Assembly: GCF_001885585.1 (NCBI RefSeq)
Contig: NZ_LSRP01000129.1
Coordinates: 1-64,000 of the forward strand
DNA length: 64,000 nt
Source of the DNA: Pararhizobium antarcticum
Lineage (GTDB): Bacteria; Pseudomonadota; Alphaproteobacteria; Rhizobiales; Rhizobiaceae
Direction of reading: 5' to 3'
This document shows, piece by piece, positions 1 to 10,280 of the stretch. A program made the position numbers and the translations under genes. Numbering within the stretch: the stretch's first letter is position 1; the number at the start of each line of letters is the position of its first letter. The notes beneath the pieces were generated by a model. It saw only the letters and a program-made list of their open reading frames with translations. It was not told the origin of the DNA and made no database searches.

Positions 1-29
1 TCACAGGACGACAAAGTGTCACGTCGATC

Positions 30-267
30 CACATCTTATCCACAACCACCCCCACATAAAGGGTTCGGTACAAGCGCTTGAATCAAATGTTGATTCGGTT
101 TGTTTCCCCGATCTATTCCGGAGACCGTCGAATTGGGCGCAATCATGAAATTGAATCATTGCGAATGTGGATAAACCGGGGGCTGATTTTAATCCTTGAT
201 AGTCACCGACTCTAAGAAATAGAACCCTTTTAGATAAGTTTAGTATTTTAGAGGGAGTGCGTGACAA
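30..267. other. Probable chromosomal replication origin (oriC) upstream of hemE
   Basis: Two perfect DnaA boxes lie in opposite orientation: TTATCCACA at 36-44 and its complement TGTGGATAA at 166-174. Four GANTC sites, the target of the cell-cycle methylase CcrM, fall at 80-84, 92-96, 153-157 and 208-212. The stretch from about 183 to 250 is visibly AT-rich and could be the unwinding element. In Caulobacter the origin lies next to hemE, and rhizobial chromosomes share that layout, so position and motifs agree. No clear CtrA site (TTAA-N7-TTAA) was found. The origin may extend to the left beyond the window edge. Confidence 0.72.
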
Positions 268-1302
268 GTGACCGCGAATAGCCGTAAGGTTCTGCAGGTT
301 CTGGATGGCCAGACACTGACACCACCGCCGATTTGGCTGATGCGGCAGGCAGGCCGATACCTACCCGAATACCGGCAAACCAGGGCAGCAGCGGGTAGTT
401 TCCTAGATCTCTGTTACACACCGGAAATGGCTGTCGAGGTGACGCTTCAACCGATCCGCAGATATGGCTTTGATGCAGCCATCCTGTTTTCGGATATTCT
501 CGTGATACCCGATGCGCTGGATCGCAACGTCCGCTTCGAGGAAGGGCGAGGACCGTTGATGGATCCGATTGATCCTGCCGGTATTCTTGCGCTGAAACCG
601 GATCAGGTTATCGAACATCTGAAGCCGGTCTTTGAAACCGTTTCGCGTCTTCGCAGGGATTTGCCCGATGAAACGACGCTGCTGGGATTTTGCGGGGCGC
701 CCTGGACGGTGGCGACCTACATGATTGCCGGCCACGGCACACCGGACCAGGCCCCTGCCCGGCTGTTTGCCTATCGCCATCCGGAGGCCTTCGATCATCT
801 TCTGGCGCTGCTTGCGGAAGTATCGGCGGATTATCTCGTGGCGCAGATCGATGCCGGTGCCGATGCCGTGCAGATCTTCGATTCCTGGGCCGGCGTGCTC
901 GGTGAAGTCGAATTCCAGCGCTATGCCGTCAAACCGGTGCGCCGAATGATCGACAGTGTTCGGGCTCGTCGTCCGCAGGCGAAGATCATTGCCTTTGCCA
1001 AGGGCGCCGGCATTCAGCTTAAGCATTACCGGCAGCAGACCGATGCGGACGCGATCGGGCTTGATTGGTCGGTGCCGCTTGCCTTTGCGGCCGAGCTGCA
1101 GAAGGACGGTCCTGTTCAGGGCAATCTCGATCCGATGCGGGTTGTTGCCGGTGGTGCTGCGCTCGATGACGGCATAGATGCGATCCTGCAGGTTCTCGGC
1201 AATGGTCCGCTGATCTTCAACCTCGGGCATGGCATCACGCCGCAGGCGGATCCCGCAACGGTTTCCCGGCTCGTGGAACGGGTCAGGCGCACTGCCGCAT
1301 GA
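268..1302 (+). CDS. hemE: Uroporphyrinogen decarboxylase
   Basis: HemE removes four carboxyl groups from uroporphyrinogen III to give coproporphyrinogen III in cytoplasmic haem synthesis. The 344-residue product has the family length and the N-terminal signature [12 protein letters not shown] (residues about 25-36), which carries substrate-binding arginines. The GTG start at 268 follows a GAGGGAG ribosome site at 251-257. The stop overlaps the start of hemJ by 4 bases (ATGA), so the two haem genes are probably translationally coupled. Transcription leaves the putative origin. Confidence 0.96.
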   Translation: MTANSRKVLQVLDGQTLTPPPIWLMRQAGRYLPEYRQTRAAAGSFLDLCYTPEMAVEVTLQPIRRYGFDAAILFSDILVIPDALDRNVRFEEGRGPLMDPIDPAGILALKPDQVIEHLKPVFETVSRLRRDLPDETTLLGFCGAPWTVATYMIAGHGTPDQAPARLFAYRHPEAFDHLLALLAEVSADYLVAQIDAGADAVQIFDSWAGVLGEVEFQRYAVKPVRRMIDSVRARRPQAKIIAFAKGAGIQLKHYRQQTDADAIGLDWSVPLAFAAELQKDGPVQGNLDPMRVVAGGAALDDGIDAILQVLGNGPLIFNLGHGITPQADPATVSRLVERVRRTAA

Positions 1303-1838
1303 CGGAGCGGCAGATCGACCAGCGTCTGGGAAAAAAAGCGCGCCTGCGGGCCTTTGTGGCGATCGCGATGTTCATTGCGATCCTCGCGGGCCTGGTGTTC
1401 GGACAGCCCGATAATCTCTATCTCTGGATCAAGGCGCTGCACATCATCGCTGTGATGTCGTGGATGGCCGGACTGCTCTACATGCCGAGGCTGTTTATCT
1501 ATCACACCGATGCCGTCGTCGGATCGGACCAGTCCGAGACCTTCAAGGTCATGGAACAGCGTCTGTTGAAGGTGATCATGAACCCGGCAATGATGATTTC
1601 CTGGGGTCTCGGGCTCTATCTTGCCTGGAGCGTTTACGGTTTCCAGGGGGGATGGCTGCATGCCAAATTGCTGTTCGTCGTTCTGCTGACAGGCGTTCAT
1701 GTGCACTTCAGCCGCGCGGTCCGGGCTTTCGCGACGGACGGCGTGCGGCGAACGGCCCGTTATTGGCGGCTGATGAACGAGGCTCCGACAGTGTTGATGA
1801 TCCTGATCGTCATCATGGCGGTGGTCAAACCGTTCTGA
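1299..1838 (+). CDS. hemJ: Protoporphyrinogen IX oxidase, HemJ type
   Basis: HemJ (formerly UPF0093) is an integral membrane enzyme that oxidises protoporphyrinogen IX to protoporphyrin IX in bacteria lacking HemG and HemY. The 179-residue protein has about four membrane segments. The first follows a charged N-terminus, and the second region carries the conserved [20 protein letters not shown] segment with its invariant histidine. A further histidine cluster (GVHVHFSR) and the tail WRLMNEAPT are also family features. It overlaps hemE by 4 bases, so the pair forms a short haem operon. Confidence 0.9.
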   Translation: MTERQIDQRLGKKARLRAFVAIAMFIAILAGLVFGQPDNLYLWIKALHIIAVMSWMAGLLYMPRLFIYHTDAVVGSDQSETFKVMEQRLLKVIMNPAMMISWGLGLYLAWSVYGFQGGWLHAKLLFVVLLTGVHVHFSRAVRAFATDGVRRTARYWRLMNEAPTVLMILIVIMAVVKPF

Positions 1839-1888
1839 AAAAACGTAGGAATACGATTTTTTGGCTAATTTGGCTGAGCCCCTTGCGG

Positions 1889-1904
1889 CGTTTCACGTGA
1901 ATCG
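1889..1904. other. Degenerate parS-like site between hemJ and rho
   Basis: The sequence matches the parS 16-mer TGTTTCACGTGAAACA at 13 of 16 positions, with an intact CACGTG core and an intact left half apart from the first base. It is one of several ParB-site-like sequences spread over the left part of the window. At this level of mismatch binding is uncertain. Confidence 0.4.
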
Positions 1905-2031
1905 CTATTTTCGATTCATCTCATCTTTCGTGGCATGTGTAAAAGTTACGAGCTTGCTCCATCCCCCCGCAGCTCCCTTTCAAAAAACACGCCGACCTTC
2001 CATTCGATAAATTCCAAGTGTGGTACCCTTC

Positions 2032-3297
2032 ATGGCTGAAATGAAGCTGCAAGAACTGAAAAACAAGACGGCTACCGATCTTCTGGCGTTTGCCGAATCG
2101 GTGGAGGTCGAAAACGCCAGCGTCATGCGCAAGCAGGAACTGATGTTCGCGATCCTCAAGATGCTCGCCAGCCAGGATGTTGAAATCATCGGCGAAGGCG
2201 TCGTCGAGGTGCTCCAGGACGGTTTCGGTTTCCTGCGGTCGGCCAATGCCAACTATCTGCCTGGCCCCGATGACATCTACATCTCGCCATCGCAGATCCG
2301 CCGCTTCTCCTTGAAGACAGGCGATACGGTCGAAGGCCCGATCCGCGGACCGAAGGAAGGCGAACGCTATTTTGCGCTGCTCAAGGTCAATACGATCAAT
2401 TTCGAAGATCCCGAGAATATCCGCCACAAGGTGCATTTCGACAATCTGACGCCGCTCTATCCGAACGAGCGTTTCAAGATGGAACTCGAAGTTCCCACGT
2501 CCAAGGATCTGTCTGCCCGCGTCATCGACCTTATCGCGCCGCTCGGCAAGGGCCAGCGTGGCCTGATCGTGGCACCGCCGCGCACCGGTAAGACGGTTCT
2601 CCTGCAGAATATCGCGCATTCGATCACCGCCAATCATCCGGAATGTTACCTGATCGTTCTTTTGATCGATGAACGGCCGGAAGAAGTGACGGACATGCAG
2701 CGCTCCGTGAAGGGCGAAGTTGTCTCCTCGACCTTCGACGAGCCGGCAACCCGCCACGTGCAGGTCGCGGAAATGGTCATCGAGAAGGCGAAGCGGCTTG
2801 TCGAACACGGTCGCGACGTCGTCATCCTGCTCGATTCGATTACCCGCCTTGGTCGCGCCTACAACACGGTCGTGCCGTCGTCGGGCAAGGTCCTGACGGG
2901 TGGTGTCGACGCTAACGCGCTGCAGCGCCCGAAGCGGTTCTTCGGTGCGGCCCGCAATATCGAGGAAGGCGGCTCTCTGACGATTATCGCGACGGCATTG
3001 ATCGATACCGGCAGCCGCATGGACGAAGTTATATTTGAAGAGTTCAAGGGTACCGGTAACTCGGAAATCGTGCTGGATCGCAAGGTCGCCGACAAGCGCA
3101 TCTTCCCGTCGATGGATATCCTGAAATCCGGTACCCGCAAGGAAGACCTGCTGGTACCGCGCCAGGATCTGCAGAAGATCTTTGTCCTTCGCCGTATTCT
3201 GGCCCCGATGGGGACCACCGATGCGATCGAATTCCTGATCGACAAGCTGAAGCAGACCAAGACAAATGGCGATTTCTTCGATTCGATGAACACCTGA
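2032..3297 (+). CDS. rho: Transcription termination factor Rho
   Basis: Rho is a hexameric RNA-dependent ATPase that ends transcription at unstructured C-rich RNA. The product, 421 residues from the ATG at 2032, has the N-terminal RNA-binding cold-shock-like domain (GFGFLRS and the following residues), then the Walker A region [12 protein letters not shown] and the Walker B region [16 protein letters not shown]. The start at 2032 ([12 protein letters not shown]) fits the family N-terminus better than the in-frame GTG at 2020. The usual Q-loop and R-loop regions are present, and a strong intrinsic terminator follows. Confidence 0.97.
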   Translation: MAEMKLQELKNKTATDLLAFAESVEVENASVMRKQELMFAILKMLASQDVEIIGEGVVEVLQDGFGFLRSANANYLPGPDDIYISPSQIRRFSLKTGDTVEGPIRGPKEGERYFALLKVNTINFEDPENIRHKVHFDNLTPLYPNERFKMELEVPTSKDLSARVIDLIAPLGKGQRGLIVAPPRTGKTVLLQNIAHSITANHPECYLIVLLIDERPEEVTDMQRSVKGEVVSSTFDEPATRHVQVAEMVIEKAKRLVEHGRDVVILLDSITRLGRAYNTVVPSSGKVLTGGVDANALQRPKRFFGAARNIEEGGSLTIIATALIDTGSRMDEVIFEEFKGTGNSEIVLDRKVADKRIFPSMDILKSGTRKEDLLVPRQDLQKIFVLRRILAPMGTTDAIEFLIDKLKQTKTNGDFFDSMNT

Positions 3298-3320
3298 TCT
3301 GCGGTGCACCTATTTTTGAA

Positions 3321-3346
3321 AACCCGGGTTCAGGCCCGGGTTTTTG
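3321..3346 (+). terminator. Intrinsic terminator of rho
   Basis: AACCCGGG (3321-3328) pairs with CCCGGGTT (3335-3342) across a 6-base loop and is followed by a T run. This is a canonical Rho-independent terminator 24 bases after the rho stop. Confidence 0.85.
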
Positions 3347-3500
3347 CGTTTCACAGTTCGCTGCCCGGGCGCAGGACGAACCTTGAAACATAGCAGCGGT
3401 CGATTCGGAACCGGAATATACGCAATCGATTCGGATCCGTATCTTTTTGCATGCATCGGCGTGAATAGTCGGATTGGTCGAAGAAAGACGAATATGCATC

Positions 3501-4823
3501 ATGGCAAATGACACGATCTATGCCCTGTCCTCCGGCACTTTGCCTTCCGGTGTTGCTATTATCCGGATCAGCGGTGCATTGACGCGCAATGCGCTGTTGC
3601 AGATGACGGGACCACTCGGCAAGCCGCGTACTGCCCAGCTACGATTGATTCGAAACCGGAACGGTGATGTCCTTGATAACGCTCTGGTGCTTTACTTTGC
3701 TGGCCCGGCCTCTTTCACCGGCGAGGATTGCGGGGAGTTGCAGGTTCATGGCGGACGCGCAGTCGTCCAGGCAGTTCTGGAAACACTGTCGCGCATGGAT
3801 GGATTGCGCCATGCCGAAGCTGGCGAGTTTTCCCGGCGCGCATTCCACAATGGCAAGCTCGATCTCGTGGAGATCGAAGGCCTTGCCGATCTCATATCAG
3901 CCGAAACGGAGATGCAGCGGCGCCTCGCCATCGAACACGCGCAAGGCGGTTTGTCTGCGTTGTACCAAGCCTGGGCACGTCGCCTGACGCATGCGCGTGC
4001 AATGATCGAGGCAGAGCTCGATTTCGCTGACGAGGACGATGTGCCCGGCTCGGTCGCAGCAACCATATGGACGGATATGGCTGCTTTAAGCGGAGAGATA
4101 GCAAACCATGTCGCCGGCGCAGCTGTGGCGGAAATCATTCGGGACGGTTTGAAAGTGGTCATTGCCGGCCCACCCAACGCCGGAAAATCCAGTCTCCTCA
4201 ACTATCTCGCCGGTCGAGACATCGCCATTGTCACGGATATTGCAGGGACAACCAGGGACGTTCTGTCCGTCGATCTTTCCTTAGCCGGATTCTCGGTGTG
4301 TCTTTACGACACGGCGGGATTGCGCGACACGCAGGAGCCCATCGAACGCGAGGGTATCCGCCGCGCGCTTGCCACTCTGGAGGAAGCGGACGTGGTTCTT
4401 TTCCTGTCAGATACGCAAGATGGCTTTGGGACGATCCTCAGCGAGCGGGAAAACCGTCGTGTCGTTCGCGTTGCGACGAAGATTGATCAGCCTGGGCAAG
4501 TATGGGATAAGGCGCAGTATGACGTGGCGGTGTCCACACAAAACGGTGAGGGCATTGATCGCCTGCTGGCGATAATCTCATCGCATCTGCCTGATTTATC
4601 CGGAAAGATGGCTTTCTCGATTCCATTGCGTAGCCGACATGTTGACTGTCTGCGCCAAGCCAACGATGCGATCAGGTCAAGCTTGGCTTTGTCAGAAACG
4701 GGGTTGGATATTCAGGCGGAATATCTCAGGCTCGCCGGAGATGCCCTCGGGAGGATCACGGGCCGCGTTGATGTCGAAAACCTCCTGGATGTTATCTTCT
4801 CGGAATTTTGCATTGGTAAATAG
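3501..4823 (+). CDS. mnmE: tRNA uridine-5-carboxymethylaminomethyl modification GTPase MnmE
   Basis: MnmE works with MnmG to install the cmnm5 group on wobble uridine U34 of certain tRNAs. The 440-residue protein has an N-terminal tetrahydrofolate-binding domain (IYALSSG...GVAIIRISG), a central helical region and an inserted G domain with G1 AGPPNAGKSS (about 223-231), G2 AGTTRD, G3 DTAGLRDT and a G4 region near TKID. It ends in the invariant CIGK, whose cysteine is needed for modification. The ATG at 3501 gives the family N-terminus; an in-frame start at 3474 would add 9 unrelated residues. Confidence 0.95.
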   Translation: MANDTIYALSSGTLPSGVAIIRISGALTRNALLQMTGPLGKPRTAQLRLIRNRNGDVLDNALVLYFAGPASFTGEDCGELQVHGGRAVVQAVLETLSRMDGLRHAEAGEFSRRAFHNGKLDLVEIEGLADLISAETEMQRRLAIEHAQGGLSALYQAWARRLTHARAMIEAELDFADEDDVPGSVAATIWTDMAALSGEIANHVAGAAVAEIIRDGLKVVIAGPPNAGKSSLLNYLAGRDIAIVTDIAGTTRDVLSVDLSLAGFSVCLYDTAGLRDTQEPIEREGIRRALATLEEADVVLFLSDTQDGFGTILSERENRRVVRVATKIDQPGQVWDKAQYDVAVSTQNGEGIDRLLAIISSHLPDLSGKMAFSIPLRSRHVDCLRQANDAIRSSLALSETGLDIQAEYLRLAGDALGRITGRVDVENLLDVIFSEFCIGK

Positions 4824-4866
4824 CAACCGACGGTTTGAAGTCACAACAATATCGAGTCTTGCAAAG

Positions 4867-4882
4867 TGTTTCACGTGAAACG
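4867..4882. other. parS centromere-like site upstream of mnmG
   Basis: The site matches the consensus TGTTTCACGTGAAACA at 15 of 16 bases (last base G). It is intergenic, between mnmE and mnmG, about 3 kb from parA-parB. ParB is expected to nucleate here and spread along the DNA. Confidence 0.85.
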
Positions 4883-4936
4883 ACTTGACTCAAACTTAAA
4901 CAGCTGAATCGAGCCGTAACCATGGAGACGGCAGAC

Positions 4937-6823
4937 ATGACTTTGAAATACGATGTCGTTATCATTGGTGGCGGACATGCAGGCTGCGAAGCGGCAAGCG
5001 CTTCTGCCCGATCGGGTGCCCGCACGGCGCTGGTGACGCACAAACGCGAGACAATCGGCGTAATGTCCTGCAACCCTGCGATTGGCGGACTCGGTAAAGG
5101 CCATCTCGTTCGCGAAATCGATGCAATGGACGGTTTGATGGGCCGCGTTGCAGATGCCGGAGGCATTCAGTTTCGCCTGCTCAATCGACGTAAAGGCCCG
5201 GCCGTTCGCGGTCCCCGCACCCAGGCGGATCGACGGCTCTACCGGGAAGCGATGCAGCAGGAGATTGCATCGATCGATAATCTGGATGTCATTGAAGGCG
5301 ATGCTTTTGATCTGTTGACAGGGGATGGACGTGTTTCAGCGGTCGTCCTTAAGGACGGTCGGCAGATTTCCTGTGGGTCTGTCGTTCTGACAACGGGAAC
5401 GTTCCTCCGCGGCCTCATCCATATCGGGCAGAAAAAGATTGCCGCAGGTCGTGTCGGCGAGGATCCCTCCCTCGGCCTCTCTGCGACGCTGGAGCGTGCC
5501 GGCCTGCGTCTTGGGCGGTTGAAAACCGGTACACCGGCGCGCCTCGATAGCCGCACTATTAATTGGGCCTCCGTCGGGCGGCAGGGCGCGGACGAGAATC
5601 CTGTGCCATTTTCCTTTATGACGGATCGTATTTCCAATCGGCAGATCGAATGTGGTGTGACGCGGACAACAGCGGCCACACACAAGATCATATCGGATAA
5701 TCTTGGCAAGTCAGCTATGTATTCGGGGCAGATCGAAGGTGTCGGTCCGCGCTATTGCCCCTCCATTGAAGACAAGATCGTCAAATTCGGCGAGCGCGAC
5801 GGCCATCAGATCTTTCTGGAACCTGAAGGTCTGGATGACGACACAGTCTACCCGAATGGTATATCCACATCCCTGCCCGAAGATGTGCAACAGGAATTCA
5901 TCCGGACTATTCCCGGACTTGAGCATGTGACAATCCTTCAACCAGGATATGCGATTGAATATGACCATGTTGATCCGAGGGAACTATCGTCGACGCTCCA
6001 GGTGCTGAAGATCCCAGGACTTTTTCTGGCTGGCCAGATTAATGGTACAACAGGATATGAAGAAGCCGGTGCGCAAGGACTTGTCGCGGGTCTGAATGCG
6101 GCTTTGTTGGTTGGCGGCGGCAAGCCTTTTGCCTTCAGCCGAACCAATTCATATATCGGTGTTATGATCGATGATCTGACGTCCAGAGGAGTGACAGAGC
6201 CATACCGCATGTTTACATCCCGCGCAGAATATCGTTTGTCGCTACGTGCTGACAATGCGGATGCTCGCTTGACACCCGATGCGCTGCGTCTGGGCGTGGT
6301 TTCCGCAGGCCGTGCGCACCGCTTTGAAGTGTGGTCGGCCGAGTTTGCGCAAAACAAACAGAAACTCATGGATCTCCTGATCACACCAAATGAAGCCAGC
6401 AGACATGGCTTGCATCTCAATCATGATGGGCAGCGTCGCTCTGCCTTTGAGTTGCTATCCTACGCTGATCACTCACTTGGATCCTTGTCGCATGTCTGGC
6501 CCGAGCTGGCGGAGATTGCACCCAAGATGGCTGAGGCACTGGAAATCGATGCCACCTATGCGGTCTACATGGACAGACAGGCGCACGACATTGCGAACAT
6601 TCAACGTGAAGAGGCGGCGGAAATCCCGGATGGCTTCGATTTTTCACTTTTGTCGGGTCTTTCCAATGAGTTGATGATAAAACTCAAAGCTGCGTCACCG
6701 CGGAATCTCGCTCAAGTGTTAAAGGTTGATAGCATGACCCCAGCCGCAGCATCGCTTATCCTCGCGCATCTTCGGCGTCTGGATCGGAACTCTGCCTTGC
6801 AACAGAAGAATATTGTTCAATGA
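4937..6823 (+). CDS. mnmG: tRNA uridine-5-carboxymethylaminomethyl modification enzyme MnmG (GidA)
   Basis: MnmG is the FAD-dependent partner of MnmE in wobble-uridine modification. The FAD-binding motif [10 protein letters not shown] lies at the N-terminus, followed by the conserved CNPAIGG and KTGTPARLD segments and a C-terminal helical domain. The product is about 628 residues, normal for the family. I prefer the ATG at 4937, which has GGAG at 4924-4927 with a 9-base gap; the in-frame ATG at 4922 adds five residues and lacks a ribosome site. The stop overlaps rsmG by 4 bases. Confidence 0.96.
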   Translation: MTLKYDVVIIGGGHAGCEAASASARSGARTALVTHKRETIGVMSCNPAIGGLGKGHLVREIDAMDGLMGRVADAGGIQFRLLNRRKGPAVRGPRTQADRRLYREAMQQEIASIDNLDVIEGDAFDLLTGDGRVSAVVLKDGRQISCGSVVLTTGTFLRGLIHIGQKKIAAGRVGEDPSLGLSATLERAGLRLGRLKTGTPARLDSRTINWASVGRQGADENPVPFSFMTDRISNRQIECGVTRTTAATHKIISDNLGKSAMYSGQIEGVGPRYCPSIEDKIVKFGERDGHQIFLEPEGLDDDTVYPNGISTSLPEDVQQEFIRTIPGLEHVTILQPGYAIEYDHVDPRELSSTLQVLKIPGLFLAGQINGTTGYEEAGAQGLVAGLNAALLVGGGKPFAFSRTNSYIGVMIDDLTSRGVTEPYRMFTSRAEYRLSLRADNADARLTPDALRLGVVSAGRAHRFEVWSAEFAQNKQKLMDLLITPNEASRHGLHLNHDGQRRSAFELLSYADHSLGSLSHVWPELAEIAPKMAEALEIDATYAVYMDRQAHDIANIQREEAAEIPDGFDFSLLSGLSNELMIKLKAASPRNLAQVLKVDSMTPAAASLILAHLRRLDRNSALQQKNIVQ

Positions 6824-7458
6824 ATACGAGTCTTCCGCAGAGCCTAAACGGATTGCGTGTTTCACGTGAAACAGCGGAGCGCCTGGATCACTTTTCGCGG
6901 CTTTTCCAGAAGTGGGCGAAGTCGATCAATCTCGTAGCGCCGTCGACCAAGGAGAATCTGTGGCAGCGCCACATCGCGGACAGCATGCAAATCTTTCAAA
7001 TCCATCCGGCTCCGAAACAATGGATCGATCTTGGCAGTGGCGGAGGGTTTCCAGGAATCATCACTGCTATCTGCCTGGCTGAGCTGGCTGATGGTTGGGT
7101 CCATTTGGTCGAAAGCAACAACAAGAAGGCCGCCTTTTTACGCGTTGCTCTTGCCGAGACTGGTGCGCGCGGTTCGGTACATCCCATTCGAATCGAAGAT
7201 GCACCGGCGGCGATCCCGCGTTGCGATGCGATTTCCGCCCGCGCGCTGGCGGATTTGACGCAATTGCTGGATTATTGCGCAGACTGGATGATACCAGCAC
7301 CGGCGGTGACAGCCTATTTCCACAAAGGTCGGGATTACCAGAGCGAAATTGACAAAGCCGTTGGCTGCTTTGACTTCGATCTGGTAAAACATACCAGCGT
7401 CATCGAACCGGATTCCGTGGTCCTCGAAATCGCAAATCTTTCGCGGAAAATTCAGTGA
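6820..7458 (+). CDS. rsmG: 16S rRNA (guanine-527-N7)-methyltransferase RsmG (GidB)
   Basis: RsmG adds a methyl group to N7 of G527 in 16S rRNA, and its loss is known to give low-level streptomycin resistance. The 212-residue protein has the SAM-binding motif [13 protein letters not shown] at residues 68-80. It overlaps the mnmG stop by 4 bases (ATGA), showing coupling. Codons 13-18 (RVSRET) contain a perfect parS site, so this part of the gene also serves as a centromere sequence. parA begins 15 bases downstream. Confidence 0.95.
   Translation: MNTSLPQSLNGLRVSRETAERLDHFSRLFQKWAKSINLVAPSTKENLWQRHIADSMQIFQIHPAPKQWIDLGSGGGFPGIITAICLAELADGWVHLVESNNKKAAFLRVALAETGARGSVHPIRIEDAPAAIPRCDAISARALADLTQLLDYCADWMIPAPAVTAYFHKGRDYQSEIDKAVGCFDFDLVKHTSVIEPDSVVLEIANLSRKIQ
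6858..6873. other. Perfect parS site inside rsmG
   Basis: The sequence is TGTTTCACGTGAAACA, a perfect 16/16 palindromic match to the bacterial parS consensus. It lies within codons 13-18 of rsmG and about 600 bases upstream of parA. This is the strongest ParB-binding candidate in the window. Confidence 0.93.
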
Positions 7459-7473
7459 ACGGCGGATCAGTGC

Positions 7474-8268
7474 ATGATAGGCGAAAAAAACCGTATTATT
7501 ACGATCGCGAACCAGAAGGGTGGCGTTGGCAAAACAACGACAGCCATTAATCTGGCGACAGCGCTGGCCGCTATTGGCGAAAAGGTGCTGATTGTCGATC
7601 TCGATCCGCAGGGAAACGCCAGCACCGGCCTCGGCATTCAGCGACGCGACCGCAAGCTTTCCTCCTACGAACTGATGATTGGGTCTCACCCTATCGAAGA
7701 AATTGTGCTCGATACGGTTGTGCCCAACCTGTCGATTATTCCATCTACGATGGATCTGCTCGGTGTAGAGATGGAAATATCGCAGGAAAGCAACCGCGTC
7801 TACCGCTTGAAGCGCGCATTGGAGGCACCCGCGGCATTGCGGTATTCCTATGTGCTGGTTGATTGCCCTCCGTCCTTCAATCTGTTGACGATGAACGCCA
7901 TGGCGGCGGCTCATTCTGTCCTGGTGCCGCTGCAATGCGAATTCTTTGCACTGGAGGGGCTTAGCCAGTTGCTGGAGACTGTCGACCAGGTGCGTCGGTC
8001 GGTGAATCCCCTGCTCGATATTCAGGGTATCGTTTTGACGATGTTCGATTCCCGCAACAATCTTGCGCAACAGGTTGTCAATGACGTGCGGCTGCATCTG
8101 GGCGAGAAGGTATATCACACGCTGATTCCACGAAATGTCCGTGTTTCCGAAGCGCCATCCTATGGCAAGCCGGCGATCCTCTATGATTTGAAATGCGCTG
8201 GCAGCCAGGCCTATCTTCAGCTGGCCTCGGAAGTCATCCAGCGGGAGCGTCAGCGCAAGGCCGCCTAA
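7474..8268 (+). CDS. parA: Chromosome-partitioning ATPase ParA
   Basis: ParA is a Walker-type DNA-binding ATPase that forms a gradient on the nucleoid and moves ParB-parS complexes after origin duplication. The 264-residue protein carries the deviant Walker A motif KGGVGKTT (K15 and K20), the A' region VDLDPQGN and Walker B VDCPPS. It lacks an N-terminal helix-turn-helix domain, which marks the short chromosomal (Soj-like) type rather than the RepA plasmid type. It starts 15 bases after rsmG and ends 37 bases before the preferred parB start, so rsmG-parA-parB are probably co-transcribed. Confidence 0.96.
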   Translation: MIGEKNRIITIANQKGGVGKTTTAINLATALAAIGEKVLIVDLDPQGNASTGLGIQRRDRKLSSYELMIGSHPIEEIVLDTVVPNLSIIPSTMDLLGVEMEISQESNRVYRLKRALEAPAALRYSYVLVDCPPSFNLLTMNAMAAAHSVLVPLQCEFFALEGLSQLLETVDQVRRSVNPLLDIQGIVLTMFDSRNNLAQQVVNDVRLHLGEKVYHTLIPRNVRVSEAPSYGKPAILYDLKCAGSQAYLQLASEVIQRERQRKAA

Positions 8269-8305
8269 TTGATTCGTGACCGAAACGATAAGTGTGAGTG
8301 AGATT

Positions 8306-9193
8306 ATGAACGACGACAATTCAAGACGGCGCCTCGGTCGCGGGCTCGCGGCGCTGATTGGCGAAATGGATCAGCCTGTTGCAGCCGGCGCGCCGCCGCA
8401 GACGGTCAATGCCGATCGCAAAATCCCGATTGAATTTGTCTCGCGCAATCCGCGCAATCCACGCCGCACCTTCGATGAAGGTGAGTTGCAGGATCTCGCT
8501 AGCTCCATTCGCCAGCACGGCATTGTTCAGCCGGTCGTGGTGCGGACCATCGCGGATGAGCGCTACGAAATCATCGCCGGCGAGCGTCGCTGGCGGGCGG
8601 CTCAGCTTGCGGGCTTTACAGATATCCCGGTCATTGTCCGCGATGTCGATGACCGCACCGCCTTGGAAATCGCGATCGTTGAAAACGTCCAGCGCTCGGA
8701 TCTCAACCCTCTGGAAGAGGCGATGGGTTATGATCAGCTGATCGCCGAGCATGGCTATACGCAAAACGATCTTGGCGAGATCATCGGCAAGAGCCGCAGT
8801 CACGTCGCAAACAGCCTGAGGCTTTTGAAGCTGCCGGAGCCGGTGCGCGACATGCTGTCCTCGGGGACGCTTTCGGCGGGCCATGCGCGAGCGTTGATCC
8901 CGACATCGGATCCTGTCGGCCTTGCCCGCTCCATCATCGCCAAGGGCCTCTCGGTCCGTGATACAGAACGGCTGGCGCAGAACGACATCCGTGCTCAGAA
9001 CGATCCGAACTATGGCCAGGCCGCGAAACCGCAGGAAAAGGACGCCGATACGCTGGCCCTGGAACGCACTCTTTCCGATAGCCTCGGACTGGACGTGACG
9101 GTTAATCACAAGGTGTCAGGCGGACAGCTCAGAATTGCCTATAAAACGCTTGATCAGCTCGAGGAAATCTGCCGACTGCTCGAGCGTCGGTAA
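8306..9193 (+). CDS. parB: Chromosome-partitioning protein ParB (CTPase, parS-binding)
   Basis: ParB binds parS, hydrolyses CTP and slides along DNA as a clamp to form the partition complex. The 295-residue product shows an N-terminal ParA-contact region (RRRLGRGLAALIGE, residues 7-20), the CTP-binding motifs GERRWR (92-97) and ENVQR (126-130), a helix-turn-helix at about 152-172, and a C-terminal dimerisation domain. The ATG at 8306 puts the LGRGLAALIGE box near the N-terminus as usual; a GTG at 8276 would add 10 residues. It converges with holA across a 38-base gap with no visible terminator. Confidence 0.95.
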   Translation: MNDDNSRRRLGRGLAALIGEMDQPVAAGAPPQTVNADRKIPIEFVSRNPRNPRRTFDEGELQDLASSIRQHGIVQPVVVRTIADERYEIIAGERRWRAAQLAGFTDIPVIVRDVDDRTALEIAIVENVQRSDLNPLEEAMGYDQLIAEHGYTQNDLGEIIGKSRSHVANSLRLLKLPEPVRDMLSSGTLSAGHARALIPTSDPVGLARSIIAKGLSVRDTERLAQNDIRAQNDPNYGQAAKPQEKDADTLALERTLSDSLGLDVTVNHKVSGGQLRIAYKTLDQLEEICRLLERR

Positions 9194-9231
9194 TCTTCCT
9201 AATAAATAATAATATCAAAGTCTTAGTTAAT

Positions 9232-10266
9232 CTATCGCCGGGCTGATTGCAATGTAATTGCCAACAAAGCCTGCATCGCGGCGCTTTCTTCCAGGCTCTG
9301 GCGGCTGCGGCTCTGGAAGATGGTCGCCTGCAGACGACCAAGCTCCCGCTGGATCGCCGGTCCTGACCAAGTTTTCAGCGCTGATTCAACGATGGGCTTG
9401 CGGCGGAAATGCAGGTGACGGCCGAGTGTGGCGGTCACCTGAGCCGGCTGTAGCCGTTTTGCGTCCATCTCCGCACGCATCAGATCGAGAAGCTGGAACT
9501 GCTTCAGGCAGCCCTGCAGCACCAGGAAGATCGGTGTCTTCGACGTGACAATCTTCTGGATGGCATGAACCAGCCCATCGGCATCGCCCTTCAGAACGGC
9601 GTCTATCGCATCATCCACGGAGATAGCGCTGGCGTCGCCGACGATATCCTGGACGTGTTCCTCTTCAATCGTGCCCATGCCGCGGCAGTAAAGTGCCAGC
9701 TTGCGGATCTCGTTGCGCGATGCGATTCGGTCGCCGCCAAGCGCCTCCTGCAGGCGTTCGCGCGCGGCCGGCGTGATCTTCAGGTTCACTTGGGCCAGTT
9801 CCTGGTCGATGAGTGCGCTTACCGCGCGGGCGTCATCCGCATAGCAGGCAACCGAAATCACGGCGCGGGACGACTCGCCGATCTTCCTCAGGCCTGTCCC
9901 CTTCTTCAGGTCTCCGGCCTCGATAATCACATAGCTGCCAGTCGGGGGTTCCTGTGCCAGCAGCTGGAAGCCATCGACCAGCGCCTTTTCGCTGCCGGCG
10001 CTCCTGATCCAGACCAATTTTTCGCCGCCAAACAGGCCAAAGGCGTTGACCTCATCCAGCAGACGCCCGGGGCTCTGCTGCAGATCGGACCCATCGAGCT
10101 TGATCAGTGAAAAGGGGTCATCCAGGGCCACGCCGGTCTTGGCCGCAATCATGCTGGCGCGTTCTGACACCAGTCCGCGATCGGGCCCGTAGATCAAATA
10201 GAGACGGCTGTCCTTGATCGATCTCTGGAGGAACGAATCAAATTCGTGCGATTTGACTTCGGTCAT
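9232..10266 (-). CDS. holA: DNA polymerase III subunit delta
   Basis: HolA is the clamp-loader subunit that opens the beta sliding clamp. The 344-residue protein has the DNA_pol3_delta N-terminal fold (LYLIYGPDRGLVSERA in place of a strict P-loop) and a helical C-terminal domain. It is the last gene of a minus-strand run leuS-lptE-holA, starting 14 bases after lptE ends. This leuS-lptE-holA order is a familiar operon in proteobacteria, which supports the call for both small members. Confidence 0.92.
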   Translation of the reverse strand: MTEVKSHEFDSFLQRSIKDSRLYLIYGPDRGLVSERASMIAAKTGVALDDPFSLIKLDGSDLQQSPGRLLDEVNAFGLFGGEKLVWIRSAGSEKALVDGFQLLAQEPPTGSYVIIEAGDLKKGTGLRKIGESSRAVISVACYADDARAVSALIDQELAQVNLKITPAARERLQEALGGDRIASRNEIRKLALYCRGMGTIEEEHVQDIVGDASAISVDDAIDAVLKGDADGLVHAIQKIVTSKTPIFLVLQGCLKQFQLLDLMRAEMDAKRLQPAQVTATLGRHLHFRRKPIVESALKTWSGPAIQRELGRLQATIFQSRSRQSLEESAAMQALLAITLQSARR

Positions 10267-10280
10267 CCGTACCTATCCGC

